DNA of 64,000 bases from Desulfogranum mediterraneum DSM 13871 (GTDB lineage: Bacteria; Desulfobacterota; Desulfobulbia; Desulfobulbales; Desulfobulbaceae): contig NZ_AUCW01000020.1 of NCBI RefSeq assembly GCF_000429965.1, positions 1 through 64,000 of the forward strand, given 5' to 3'. The translations under genes were made by a program, and so were the position numbers. This document shows, one piece after another, positions 1-9,053 of this stretch; the first letter of the stretch is position 1, and each line of letters starts with the position of its first letter. The notes under the pieces were generated by a model. The model was not told the DNA's origin and made no database searches. It saw only the letters and a program-made list of their open reading frames with translations.

Positions 1-9
1 TTTGCCCTC

Positions 10-89
10 ACACCTGCGCCTCTACCACTATGCCTGCCCTGCTGCCGCCATGCCTACGCTTCTGCCGCCATGCCTACGCCTCTGCCGCC
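10..89. repeat. 20-bp tandem repeat, four units
   Basis: Four head-to-tail 20-bp units at 10-29, 30-49, 50-69 and 70-89. The consensus is ATGCCTACGCYTCTGCCGCC; the last two units differ at one base and the first is the most diverged. The array runs straight into a small palindrome at 90-109. A reading frame passes through it but has no ribosome-binding site or recognisable product, so I treat it as non-coding. Confidence 0.75.
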
Positions 90-109
90 ATGCCCGCGAA
101 GGCGGGCAT
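90..109. repeat. REP-like palindrome
   Basis: ATGCCCGC, a 4-base loop (GAAG), then GCGGGCAT: a perfect 8-bp stem. The sequence and its GCATCCAGG continuation resemble the short extragenic GC-rich palindromes found in many proteobacteria. The rest of 110-432 shows no supportable gene. Confidence 0.6.
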
Positions 110-432
110 CCAGGTCAAGGACGCTGCATCCTTCCTCCGAGAGAAGTTCCCGCCTACAAGGGATGGCCGGAATTACTCTCCATTGCGACCCCGCCACGGT
201 GAGGGTGACACAGCCACTGGCCGTGCCCCTGTCGCCTCGATGAGTTTCTCCATTTTTGCCTTGGATTCACAAAGGAAAGCTACTACTTTTATGGCCTGCC
301 GGATTATGTTGCCTTGAACCAGCGCCACACGCTCCGGGAGAGACCCGATACGGGACCATGACAGAGAAAACTCTTCTTTTCCTGAATTCGGAATACGCCA
401 ATGGATTCCACCTGCAACCTGAAGAAAAAGAC

Positions 433-1221
433 ATGAGACACCAGCATATTCACAGACCCATCATTCTCCTGCTATTTTTGTCATCCCTGTTTTTCTGGGG
501 ATGTTCTGGCAACTCCCTGACCTTTCTGGTGCGTTTTCCGGAGGTCTCGGGCCTGAAACAGGACGACCATGTCTATTTTGGGAAGAATGAAATTGGCCAG
601 GTGGAAAAGGTAACCTACACCACCCAGGGCGACTACCTGGTCGCAGTGAAGATCGTACCGGAGTTCAAGAACGCGGCCACCGAGGATTCATTGTTTTATA
701 TTGGCCACGCCCCTGCAAACGAATCGGCTATGGCCGTGATAGTGGAACAGGAACGGCCGGGCGGTGTGACCCTGAAGAATGGCATCACTGTCCAGGGAAG
801 TGCAAGATCCGGATATTTAGATGATATTCTCAATGAGCTGAAGGAAAAAGCAGAAAAGGCCGAAAAGGACCTGAATGAGGCCCTGGGGGAGCTGAAGAAG
901 TCCCTTGATGCGACTTCGGAAAAGCTGGACAGGAACCTGGAGACAACGATCGAAAACCTTTCCCGTCAACTCAATTCATTCACAGATGAGCTTGGGAAAC
1001 TACCCGATAGTCAGGAAGTAGATCGAATGGAGGAGAGTTTCAGACAATTTAGAGACGAGTTCCAGAAAGCTCAAAAAGATGTTCAGGATCACATCCGCAA
1101 CGAGATCCTTCCACGCTTTCGCGCGGAGTTGGAGCAGCTCCGTAAACAGTTTAAAAAGGAAGGACGCGAACAGGAACTGGAAAAAATTGACAAGCAGGTA
1201 AAAGATCTGGAGATGGTCTAG
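433..1221 (+). CDS. MCE-domain (MlaD/PqiB-like) lipoprotein
   Basis: Predicted 262-residue lipoprotein. The start at 433 is chosen because it follows a purine-rich GAAGAAAAAG and gives a clean signal peptide: charged N-terminus, hydrophobic run, then lipobox FWGC with the acylated cysteine near residue 24. An upstream in-frame start at 256 would bury this signal. Residues about 28-110 look like an MCE domain (LTFLVRFPEVSGLK, GQVEKV). These domains form hexameric rings that move lipids between membranes. From about residue 127 to the end is a long charged heptad-rich region, probably coiled coil. It stands alone, without the permease and ATPase genes that usually accompany MCE proteins, so it may act with a distant Mla-type system. 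The lipoprotein is well supported; the lipid-transport role is inferred. Confidence 0.7.
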   Translation: MRHQHIHRPIILLLFLSSLFFWGCSGNSLTFLVRFPEVSGLKQDDHVYFGKNEIGQVEKVTYTTQGDYLVAVKIVPEFKNAATEDSLFYIGHAPANESAMAVIVEQERPGGVTLKNGITVQGSARSGYLDDILNELKEKAEKAEKDLNEALGELKKSLDATSEKLDRNLETTIENLSRQLNSFTDELGKLPDSQEVDRMEESFRQFRDEFQKAQKDVQDHIRNEILPRFRAELEQLRKQFKKEGREQELEKIDKQVKDLEMV

Positions 1222-1332
1222 GAGGCTGGCGGCTTAGAGCTATTTTTTTCCGGATCATCCGGGGACAGACTACGGTTCGGGATAGCAGCTGTGATCTAAC
1301 CGTGATCTGCCCCCGAATATTTTCAAAGATAT

Positions 1333-3633
1333 ATGACTACTCTTCTGATCGCTGAAAAGCCCTCTGTTGCCAGGGACCTTGCCAGGTTTCTCGGTATATC
1401 AGGCCAGGGTGATGGATTTATTAGGTGCAAAGACAACACCGTCTGCACCTGGTGCGTTGGCCACATCCTTGAGCAGGCGCAACCACACGTTTATGACGAG
1501 AGATACAAACAATGGAGAGGGGAAGATCTACCGATTATCCCGCAGGAATGGATCCTTCTACCCATTCAAAGAACCGAGAAACAGTTAACGATAATCAAGA
1601 ACCTGCTCACCAATGCCACCGAGGTGATCAATGCCGGGGATCCTGAGCGGGAAGGTCAGCTGATTGTCGATGAGGTTCTTGATTATCTCAACTACACCGG
1701 TCCAGCCAAGAGGTTGTGGATATCAGCCCTGGATGAACGAACAATTCAAAAAGGATTTTCCAAGCTGCGGGACAACAGTGAATTCCTGAACATCAAAAAC
1801 GCAGCGATCTGCCGGGCAAATGCCGATTGGCTCGTTGGTTTGAACGTCACTCGCGGCCTGACCATTGCAGCCCGGACCCGGGGGACAGTCCTTTCCGCCG
1901 GAAGAGTCCAGACACCGACCCTTTCACTGGTTGTCGGCCGGGACCGGGAAATTGAGCATTTCGTCAAAAAACCTTTCTGGCAGCTCAAGGCTACGGTCAG
2001 GCATGAGAAAGGGGAGTTCATCGCAACCTGGGAACCCGGGGAGCTGTCAAGAGGTGTTGACCACGAAGGCAGGCTTGTTGACGAGTCGGCTGCCGACGAG
2101 CTCATCGGACGATTGAGCGGGAGTCGGGCCGAGGTGGCAGATTGCAGGAAAAGCCTGAAAAAGAAGACACCTCCTCTCCCCTTCATGCTTTCTGATCTAC
2201 AGAAAAAAGCTGAGGACAAATTCGGATATCCACCGAAAAAGACGCTGGATATCGGCCAGGGACTCTACGAAAAAAAGAAATGTCTGACCTATATGCGTAC
2301 CGAGTGCCGCTACCTGCCGGATGAGATGCATGAGGATGCGCCACGAACAATCGCAACCCTGGTACAACTGGGGATGAAAGGCGCCAAGGAGGCAAACCCC
2401 ACGCTGCGTTCTCCTGCCTGGAACACCAAGAAGCAGGGCGCCGAAGCCCATCACGGGATCATCCCGACTGAGGTTGTGCCAAGGGATCTAAGCGAGGAAG
2501 AACGCAACATCTATAACCTGGTCGCCACCAGGTTCCTCAAACAATTTTTCCCTAATTACCAGTATTATTCGACAAACATCCTGCTGAACGCCCAGGAGGA
2601 AAGATGGCGAGCCAAGGGGATCACCGTAAAAGAACCCGGCTGGATGGTGCTCAACGAGCAACAGACCAAGGATCGCCCCTTACCTGAGGTGAAAAAGGGG
2701 GACGCTGCCCTCCTCGAGTCGATCAACAAGGAGCAAAAAGCGACCAAGCCGCCTTCGAGATTTACAGAGGCAACCTTGCAGGTTGCCATGACCGAGGTGC
2801 ATAAGTACGTTGAAGATCCGGTCATAAAGGCCCGCTTAAAAGAAAATTCCGGGATCGGCACACCGGCAACCAGGACCAATATTATTTCTGAGCTGCAGAA
2901 ACGGGAGTATCTCCAAAAAAAGGGAAAGGCTCTTATCTCGACCGATCGCGGCCGGGAGATCATCGACAAGATGCACCCTACCCTCAAATCTCCAGGCATG
3001 ACGGCCATCTGGGAGGATGCCCTCGACAGGGTCTGTGAGGGAGAGTTGACGAAGGACGCCTTCCTCACGGAGTTGACGCGGCGCATGGGGAAGATGGTCG
3101 AATATGCCCTGGCAACCCAATTTTCAGAGTTGATCACCGGCAAACGCTACAGCTGCAGCTGCGGCGGTGATTTGATCCGGATGGAGTCCAAAAAAGCCAA
3201 GGGCAAGTTTTTCTGGTTCTGCTCAAAGGGCAGAGAGAACAACTGTGTGCCCAGATCAGACTATCAGGGGGCCCCAGGTGCCGCCTTTGCGGAGCGCCCC
3301 ACCTCCGGGCCACCCTGCCCTGCCTGTGGTGAAGGTTTTTTAATGCGACTTGAAAGCAACAGGAGACCGGGATTTTATTTTTGGGCCTGCTCCACAGGAA
3401 AGGAAAAGGCCTGTCCTCTCTTGTTGGACGACAACGGCCAACCCGGGAAACCGATGGTTGATCCGGATGCACCGAAGGCCCCCTGCCCCTACAAAGGGTG
3501 TAAAGAGCAGGTGACGCGTATACAGTCAGCAAAGAATCCCAATTTTTTTTACTGGAAATGTGTGAATAAGGAACACCCTTTATTCCATGATGACAAGGGC
3601 AAACCCGGTAAGAAGATGGAGTTTAAAAAATAG
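1333..3633 (+). CDS. topB: DNA topoisomerase III (type IA)
   Basis: A 766-residue type IA topoisomerase that relaxes or decatenates DNA by single-strand passage. The TOPRIM domain opens at the N-terminus (LIAEKPSVA) and carries the acidic DPEREGQ motif near residue 100. The catalytic tyrosine is in the LTYMRTE segment near residue 320. The C-terminus carries three cysteine-rich zinc-ribbon modules (CSCGG, CPACGEG, CPYKGC), as in topoisomerase III rather than the plain TopA core. Length and domain order are normal. It appears monocistronic, with a strong hairpin about 115 bp after the stop. It could have arrived on a mobile element, since plasmid TopB copies look similar, but nothing adjacent proves this. 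Confidence 0.93.
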   Translation: MTTLLIAEKPSVARDLARFLGISGQGDGFIRCKDNTVCTWCVGHILEQAQPHVYDERYKQWRGEDLPIIPQEWILLPIQRTEKQLTIIKNLLTNATEVINAGDPEREGQLIVDEVLDYLNYTGPAKRLWISALDERTIQKGFSKLRDNSEFLNIKNAAICRANADWLVGLNVTRGLTIAARTRGTVLSAGRVQTPTLSLVVGRDREIEHFVKKPFWQLKATVRHEKGEFIATWEPGELSRGVDHEGRLVDESAADELIGRLSGSRAEVADCRKSLKKKTPPLPFMLSDLQKKAEDKFGYPPKKTLDIGQGLYEKKKCLTYMRTECRYLPDEMHEDAPRTIATLVQLGMKGAKEANPTLRSPAWNTKKQGAEAHHGIIPTEVVPRDLSEEERNIYNLVATRFLKQFFPNYQYYSTNILLNAQEERWRAKGITVKEPGWMVLNEQQTKDRPLPEVKKGDAALLESINKEQKATKPPSRFTEATLQVAMTEVHKYVEDPVIKARLKENSGIGTPATRTNIISELQKREYLQKKGKALISTDRGREIIDKMHPTLKSPGMTAIWEDALDRVCEGELTKDAFLTELTRRMGKMVEYALATQFSELITGKRYSCSCGGDLIRMESKKAKGKFFWFCSKGRENNCVPRSDYQGAPGAAFAERPTSGPPCPACGEGFLMRLESNRRPGFYFWACSTGKEKACPLLLDDNGQPGKPMVDPDAPKAPCPYKGCKEQVTRIQSAKNPNFFYWKCVNKEHPLFHDDKGKPGKKMEFKK

Positions 3634-3747
3634 CCTTGGTTTTGAAGGTATCGTTCTTTGCCGTGAGGAAGCTTATTTTCTCCAGATAGCGTCAACCGTT
3701 GGAGAGCTCCCTCGGAATATCGTTACATTGCAGGAGGCTTGGAAGGT

Positions 3748-3779
3748 GATTAGAGACGATAAAAACATCGTCTCTAATC
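3748..3779. terminator. hairpin between convergent genes
   Basis: GATTAGAGACGAT, loop AAAAAC, ATCGTCTCTAATC: a perfect 13-bp stem between the converging topB and nitroreductase genes. There is no long T-run on either strand, so termination efficiency is uncertain. Confidence 0.6.
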
Positions 3780-3787
3780 TCAGGGGG

Positions 3788-4345
3788 TCATGCATCAACA
3801 AATCGCATAATTTCACCGACATCTTTTCTAGAAGTCGGCTTCACATGCTCGCCTTCTTCATAACCGTACACAATAAGCGCGGCTACGGTCTCATCCTCGG
3901 GCAAATTGACGATTTCAGAGATGGAATCATCATCAATAACACCGAAAATACAGGTTCCAACACCTTTCGCATGAGCAGCCAGGCAAAAAGTCTGGCAGGC
4001 GATACCGGCATCGAACACTTCCCATACATTGGCTTTCGAGGTTGCATATTCCTCTTTTTCCAGATCGAGCTTGCCGCTTTTACCTTTGACGAAGCTCAGT
4101 ACCAGAACACCTTTGGCATTTTTTAAGGTGCTCATGTTGTAGACAAATCCCTTAACGCCGTCGTTTGCCAGCTTCTGCATGACTGCAGCATCATCCACCA
4201 GTGTATACCTGGCTACCTGGTAATTCGCCCAGGAAGGAGCCCAGCGGCTGATGTCGATAATCTCCTTCATGGTGGCGCGGTCTACTTTTTCATTCTTAAA
4301 TTTTCGAACGGACCTGCGCTCTTTTATCATTTCAATAGCATTCAT
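3788..4345 (-). CDS. nitroreductase family protein
   Basis: A 185-residue FMN-dependent nitroreductase-fold protein. The N-terminus has the ERRSVRKF segment typical of FMN phosphate binding, followed by WAPSWANYQ, which aligns with the usual WAPS.N.Q motif. Mid-protein TFCLAAHAKGVGTCIFG matches the family's helix and glycine turn. Length is normal for the family. These enzymes reduce nitro groups, quinones or enones with NAD(P)H as homodimers; the natural substrate cannot be read from sequence. The ATG follows a good ribosome-binding site (GAAGAGGTGAAAAG). It is separated from the next minus-strand gene by an IS fragment, so no operon is evident. Confidence 0.85.
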   Translation of the reverse strand: MNAIEMIKERRSVRKFKNEKVDRATMKEIIDISRWAPSWANYQVARYTLVDDAAVMQKLANDGVKGFVYNMSTLKNAKGVLVLSFVKGKSGKLDLEKEEYATSKANVWEVFDAGIACQTFCLAAHAKGVGTCIFGVIDDDSISEIVNLPEDETVAALIVYGYEEGEHVKPTSRKDVGEIMRFVDA

Positions 4346-4500
4346 CTTTTCACCTCTTCCTGGTATGGTTTTGGTTATTTTGAATTTTTGTACCTTTAAA
4401 TAATTCGGTTCCGCGTATCATGGTAAACAGCTTCTATTGTTTGAGGCCCTTCACTCTGACTGTTTTCCAACGAGTTATTGTCAAATGTGGTGTACGAGGG

Positions 4501-5052
4501 TCAGCCAGCTTTCCTGTCAGGCTGATCGGTAACTCGTACTCCATCTCTGAACTCCACCCCGATTATGACCTCTGCTAACCTGCGGAATCCCTTTATCCGT
4601 TTCCAGCGCTTCTGGGCATTTTCCAGTAGCTTAAAGACCATTGCCAGGGTGGTTTCCCGTGATCCGCAGTTACAGCTCTTCTTGGTCCTCAAACGCACCG
4701 TTGAAAAGGTCGACTCAATCGGATTGGTCGTCCTTATATGCACCCAGTGTTCCGCAGGGAAATCGTAGAAGGACAGGTGTTCGTCGCGGTCTTTGCTAAG
4801 ACATTCCATTGCCTTTGGACATTTGACTTCGAAGCGGGCAAGAGCACCGTCGAAGGCTGTGTTGGCATCCTCTTTGGTCTCTGCCATCCAGATGTCATGC
4901 AGCGCAACCTTTACCTTGGACTGCATCGACTTTGGTAACTTGTTGAGCACGTTAGCTGTCTTGTGTACCCAGCAGCGCTGGTGCTTTGAGCTGGGATAGA
5001 GCAGGCTCAGAGCATTCCAGAAGCCAAGGGCGCCATCGCCGACGTAGTGCAT
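4501..5052 (-). pseudogene. IS256-family transposase, C-terminal fragment
   Basis: 183 residues corresponding to the C-terminal half of a Mutator/IS256 transposase, which is normally about 400 residues. It keeps the second catalytic aspartate region (VGDGALGFWNAL), the RCWVHKTANVLNKLP segment and the final glutamate region (TTNPIESTFSTVRLRTK). The N-terminal half is absent: the frame begins about 10 bp from the stop codon of the neighbouring alcohol dehydrogenase. No intact terminal repeats were found. It is a dead remnant whose junction coincides with the 3' end of the dehydrogenase gene. Confidence 0.9.
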
Positions 5053-5061
5053 CCTGCTACA

Positions 5062-6276
5062 CTAGCAGCACATGGGGCTTAACGATTCTTCATAGATCTT
5101 GGTAACGATATCCGCATCGGCTTCAATGGGCGCAAGACTAAGAAGCAGGCTGAGAGATGGAGTTTCCATGGCAAGCTCGGTCAGACGGGCAACGTCGACG
5201 GCAGTGAAACCTTCGTCCTTCAGCTTGGAATCTACGCCAAGAGCGAACAGCCACTTTTCAATTCCGACAGCGGCCTGTTCAGCTTCGCCGGCGTCACCGG
5301 TAAGAGCAGGGACGATGGGGGCAAGAATGTCTGCCAGTACCGCACTCTTTACCGTGTAGATGTTCTTCACAACAGATGGCAACAGCATAGCAAGACCGAG
5401 ACCGTGAGCCAGTTCAGGTTTAACAGCGCTCAGGGGATGCTCCAGAGCATGCGTGAAATGCAGCAGGCCGTTGTCGAAAGAAACACCTGCAATCATAGAG
5501 GCGTACAGCAGGTAATAACGGGCGGTCAGGTCTTCAGGGTTTTGCAGTATAATCGGCAGGTACTTAGCAACGAGTCGGACAGTTTCCTTGGCCATGAGGA
5601 TGGAATAGGGGCTTGCGACCTTGGTGGTAGCAGCTTCGACAACATGGTTGATGGCGTCGATAGACACGTACAAGCTCTGATTGCGAGGCAGCTTGGTCAT
5701 CAGCGCCGGGTCATCGATGGAGTACATCGGATAAATACAGTCGTAGGCGATGGCAGGCTTGTACTCTTTATCCAGAATGGTGACGACAGCAAAACGATCA
5801 ATCTCCGTACCGGTACCGTGTGTCAGGTTAACAGTGACAATAGGAGCGGCTTTTTCCGGAGTAAAGGTGTACTCGTACAGGCTGGCGGCAGTTTCTTCCG
5901 GGTACTCCATGAGGATAGCAACACTTTTGGCCGCATCAATAGGGCTGCCGCCACCGATGGCAAGTACGCCCTGTGCACCGAACTCCAAAGCAACCTTCGT
6001 GGCAGCATCCACCTGCTCAGCAGTCGGGTTCGGGGTAATCTGGTCGTAGATACGGTAGGCAATCCCCTTTGCTTGCAGGGCCTTCTCAACCACCTCCCAG
6101 GCGCCGCTAATTTTATAAGAAGACTTACCGGTAACAACGATCACCTTCTCGATCTGCAGCTGTTTCATCTCAGCAGCAATATCATCGATTTTCTGGATTG
6201 CTCCGACACCGAGATAAACGGTGCTTTTTGAACGGATCTCCACCACTTCATTAATATCTACATCTTGTTCCCACAT
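5062..6276 (-). CDS. iron-containing alcohol dehydrogenase
   Basis: 404-residue group III (iron-activated) NAD(P)-dependent alcohol dehydrogenase. The cofactor motif GGGSPIDAAKS lies near residue 107. Metal-ligand histidines are visible in the C-terminal domain (HVVEA, HALEHPLS, HGLGLAM). The first 12 residues are acidic and somewhat unusual. It probably interconverts small alcohols and aldehydes in the cytoplasm. It is more diverged from the other two alcohol dehydrogenases here (58086 and 62194) than they are from each other. The C-terminus looks complete even though an IS256 fragment starts 10 bp after the stop. Confidence 0.88.
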   Translation of the reverse strand: MWEQDVDINEVVEIRSKSTVYLGVGAIQKIDDIAAEMKQLQIEKVIVVTGKSSYKISGAWEVVEKALQAKGIAYRIYDQITPNPTAEQVDAATKVALEFGAQGVLAIGGGSPIDAAKSVAILMEYPEETAASLYEYTFTPEKAAPIVTVNLTHGTGTEIDRFAVVTILDKEYKPAIAYDCIYPMYSIDDPALMTKLPRNQSLYVSIDAINHVVEAATTKVASPYSILMAKETVRLVAKYLPIILQNPEDLTARYYLLYASMIAGVSFDNGLLHFTHALEHPLSAVKPELAHGLGLAMLLPSVVKNIYTVKSAVLADILAPIVPALTGDAGEAEQAAVGIEKWLFALGVDSKLKDEGFTAVDVARLTELAMETPSLSLLLSLAPIEADADIVTKIYEESLSPMCC

Positions 6277-6661
6277 ATTTGATCTCCATCAAAACTAACA
6301 TTGTTAAATACAAACACTAAAATACTACCCATCTTAACACACCTTACTTCCACACCATGGGGCAATAAGTGCAAGGAGGCATGTGCCTTCTGCCTCTTGA
6401 AAAGAGGCGACCGTGAAACATACCTAAATAATAAATTACATCTAAACAAGTGACGCAGCAGCTCGCACAAAGCTGCTGCACTTAAAGAGGTTGATTTATA
6501 TCCAGGAGCCCTCATTGATTGATGCACAACTGCTTCATACCTGCAGGAACCGGTGTGAATTCTTGACAATCTGAAAAAATTATAAATATATGGCATCCCG
6601 AGTCATTATCTTCCCCAAAGGACTTCTCCTTTATTTCGTGCCAGCAACATGCTCCAGCGCA
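6277..6661. other. non-coding region upstream of alcohol dehydrogenase
   Basis: AT-richer leader of the alcohol dehydrogenase gene. I found no convincing gene; the open frame at 6258-6596 overlaps the dehydrogenase start and shows no family features. No sigma-54 site like that at 59353 is present. Confidence 0.5.
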
Positions 6662-7519
6662 ATGCCGTTGACTTAAGCGGAACCTGATTTACGAGGCCAC
6701 TTCCCGTAACTACTTTTTGGGCTATATTCGGATCTCCCAAAAGGGTTTAGCAGATAAACCCGCCCTGCAGCACTGTTTAGGAGAAAACAGGCCTGGCCAG
6801 GAATTCAATGCCTTCTGAACCGGTTTTAATTGAAGTGATTGTGACCTCACCTTCAGGTTCAAAAGCTACGGGGGCTTAAGCCAAAGCTTGTTATATCAAT
6901 AAGGTGGTTGGGAGATCCGGATAGACCCGTTTTTTTCTTTGTTCCGTAAAATGGCCAACAGACGAAAACCCTTTCAGGTTGTATCGGCTGCATTGCTTGC
7001 CATGACAACCGCCTGATCTACAGCTTTCTCGAAAAGCTCAGAGACGATCTCGAGGGGCAACTTCTTTCTGGCTCGAAAAAAAGCTGCTTTGTCAGGAGGC
7101 GAAACACCCTGACCGTGAGCGAGCCCGGTATCGCTGAAAAAACTATTAATTACCTCCTGATAGCCAAAGCGTTTGCCAGGGCGGACCATATTGACCAGCA
7201 GCGCCATGGTGACGGCTAGAGAGAGCTTCCTGGTTCTGCTGAAATCCTTGTCTGCAATGGTTACAGTGGTCTCTTCCTTGTTTTTGGGAAGGAATCGTCC
7301 GATACAGGGAAACAGGGTATGCTGTGATTTTTCTTCATCTTGGCCACAAACTGGCACATATTTTCACAGCACCTCTGATGCCATTTAACACCTCTTTATA
7401 AAAATATTGTTGCCTTAGCCATTTGAAGGCATCACAACAGTCGGACCGCTTGATATTAACTGTGTTTTCAAGATATTAGACACACAAAGCCCTGTTCCAT
7501 GAGCTTAAGTCAACGGCAT
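6662..7519 (-). mobile_element. degenerate IS4-family element with matching ends
   Basis: Bounded by perfect 17-bp inverted repeats: ATGCCGTTGACTTAAGC at 6662-6678 and its complement at 7503-7519. At about 858 bp it is shorter than a complete IS4-type element (about 1.3-1.6 kb). It contains only the N-terminal part of a transposase, so the middle has been deleted. No obvious target duplication flanks the repeats. Confidence 0.8.
6974..7357 (-). pseudogene. IS4-family transposase, N-terminal fragment
   Basis: 127 residues matching the start of IS4-type transposases (DFSRTRKLSLAVTMALLVNMVR, shown in part). After the TGA stop, the frame continues with KGFRLLAI, the conserved block that normally follows a tryptophan. 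The stop is therefore best read as TGG changed to TGA. Beyond that block the catalytic DDE region is missing. Non-functional. Confidence 0.85.
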
Positions 7520-7523
7520 CGAT

Positions 7524-8552
7524 TCATATCCAGCTCCTCCGGCAGGCGTGGAAGAATGCTTCGAGTTGGCCAGGGTACTTCTCTTGGTATTTGTTCATTT
7601 CAATACTGATCAATGCGTAGCGATCGCGCTGTTGCATGTCATCTAAGTGTGAATAGTATCCCCGCCTCCTGCCGAATATGAAATTCAGTTGATCCTCGTA
7701 ACTCAGTGCCATAAACCGTCCTATAGTTGAGAGTAAGTTTATCTTGTCTTGTGGCAACTGGCCTCGTAGTTCGGTGAGAAGGTTCACCGCATGGTAGTTG
7801 ACATACTTGCTGTGAATCCCATCAAGCTGGTTGACGATCATCTGTTGTTCCTTGATCATTTCAACCTCTGAAAGCATGGTGAACGTGCCTTCTTGAACCA
7901 TTGTATCAAGGGCTGTTCCTGGATTGACGGCAAGAGACAGGATCCGTACAACCGCGGGATCGATCAGGTTAATGAGGCGTGCTGTATCATCAGCATGGGA
8001 TTGCGTAAGTTCTTTGCCTCCAAGTCCAAGAATGGTGAAAAGCAGTATGTCCATGCCAGCATTTTTGGCATTGATCGATGATGCGAGAAGGGCTTCTGCT
8101 GTTACGCCCTTCCGAACCTTTTTGAGCACCTCATCCGAGCCTGATTCCATCCCGCAGTAGAGTACGTTCAGCCCGGCATCGCCGATCTCTTTTATTTCTG
8201 TCGGAGATTTCCTGAGCATTGTCTGTGCTCGACCATAGGAGCTGATCTGTTTGATCGAGGGAAATGCTTCTTTTAACGCGTGTAGAATCTCTACGAGATC
8301 ATGCGTTTTCATGGTGAACGAGTCTCCATCCTGCAGGAAACATCTCTCTACCTTGCGCTCATTGTAGACCTTTTGTGCAGTGAGTATGTCCTTTTTGATC
8401 TCGGCCACTGACCGGATAGAAAATTTGATACCTTTGTAGAGCGTGCAAAATGTACAACGGTTCCATGGGCAGCCTCGGGTCGTGCGGATCAGGAGGCTGT
8501 CCGCTTCATCTGGTGGCCGGATTTGGCCTTGCTCGAAATCTTCAGTAATCAT
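7524..8552 (-). CDS. radical SAM protein
   Basis: 342-residue radical S-adenosylmethionine enzyme of the Elp3/coproporphyrinogen-like superfamily. The cluster motif is near residue 30: TRGCPWNRCTFC, with a CX4CX2C spacing rather than the usual CX3CX2C; this spacing occurs in a recognised subset of these proteins. Other landmarks are the GDSFTMKT acidic strand, the YCGMESGSDEVLKKV block that contacts SAM, and an LGLGGKE turn. No extra domain or second cluster is visible, so the substrate is unknown. It begins five bases after the end of the IS4 remnant and has no partner genes. Confidence 0.82.
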   Translation of the reverse strand: MITEDFEQGQIRPPDEADSLLIRTTRGCPWNRCTFCTLYKGIKFSIRSVAEIKKDILTAQKVYNERKVERCFLQDGDSFTMKTHDLVEILHALKEAFPSIKQISSYGRAQTMLRKSPTEIKEIGDAGLNVLYCGMESGSDEVLKKVRKGVTAEALLASSINAKNAGMDILLFTILGLGGKELTQSHADDTARLINLIDPAVVRILSLAVNPGTALDTMVQEGTFTMLSEVEMIKEQQMIVNQLDGIHSKYVNYHAVNLLTELRGQLPQDKINLLSTIGRFMALSYEDQLNFIFGRRRGYYSHLDDMQQRDRYALISIEMNKYQEKYPGQLEAFFHACRRSWI

Positions 8553-8638
8553 GATTTTTTGCTACTCAAGACCTTACATATCGAATTGGGAGACATTCTC
8601 ACTTAAAGTACGTGAGTATGTCCCCTTGGATTTGATCA

Positions 8639-8932
8639 TCAGGCAATCAGTGTCATTTCGTTGAGTGTGAAGTCTGCAACGGCTCCCTCTGTGGCAGCCA
8701 TATACTCGGCAAGGTGTGTGTTGCCCATGTGAGTTTGCCAGAGTTCACGGGACTCCCAATTTTCGTAGAAAAGAAAAACTTCCGGACGTTCGTTGTCCTG
8801 GTGAAGGTCGTACTGAATGCAACCTTCTTCTTTTCGGGTTGTATCGATGAGCTTAATGAGCTCTGTTTTAACCAGCTCGATGCTCTCTTTTTTTGCCTCA
8901 ATTCTTGCGACAATCGTCAGTTCTTTTTTCAT
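8639..8932 (-). CDS. antibiotic biosynthesis monooxygenase (ABM) domain protein
   Basis: 97 residues, a single ferredoxin-like ABM domain: MKKELTIVARIEAKKESIE at the start, then the conserved GCIQYDLHQD and FLFYENWES blocks. YgiN-type quinol monooxygenases and small dimeric oxygenases have this size and these motifs. The start at 8932 is preferred over an upstream frame opening at 9163 because the domain begins exactly here. It is divergent from a LysR regulator with about 120 bp between starts, a typical regulator/target pair, so expression is probably controlled by that regulator. Confidence 0.8.
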   Translation of the reverse strand: MKKELTIVARIEAKKESIELVKTELIKLIDTTRKEEGCIQYDLHQDNERPEVFLFYENWESRELWQTHMGNTHLAEYMAATEGAVADFTLNEMTLIA

Positions 8933-9053
8933 TGTAACGGATCCATGTGAGTAAATGTTAATCTGTAAAGCTACGATGCCACCTTTATGTTGATTTGTAA
9001 AACGAGTTGTTCTAATCTTATCTATGAGCATTTTAAATAAATCTGAGGTGGAA

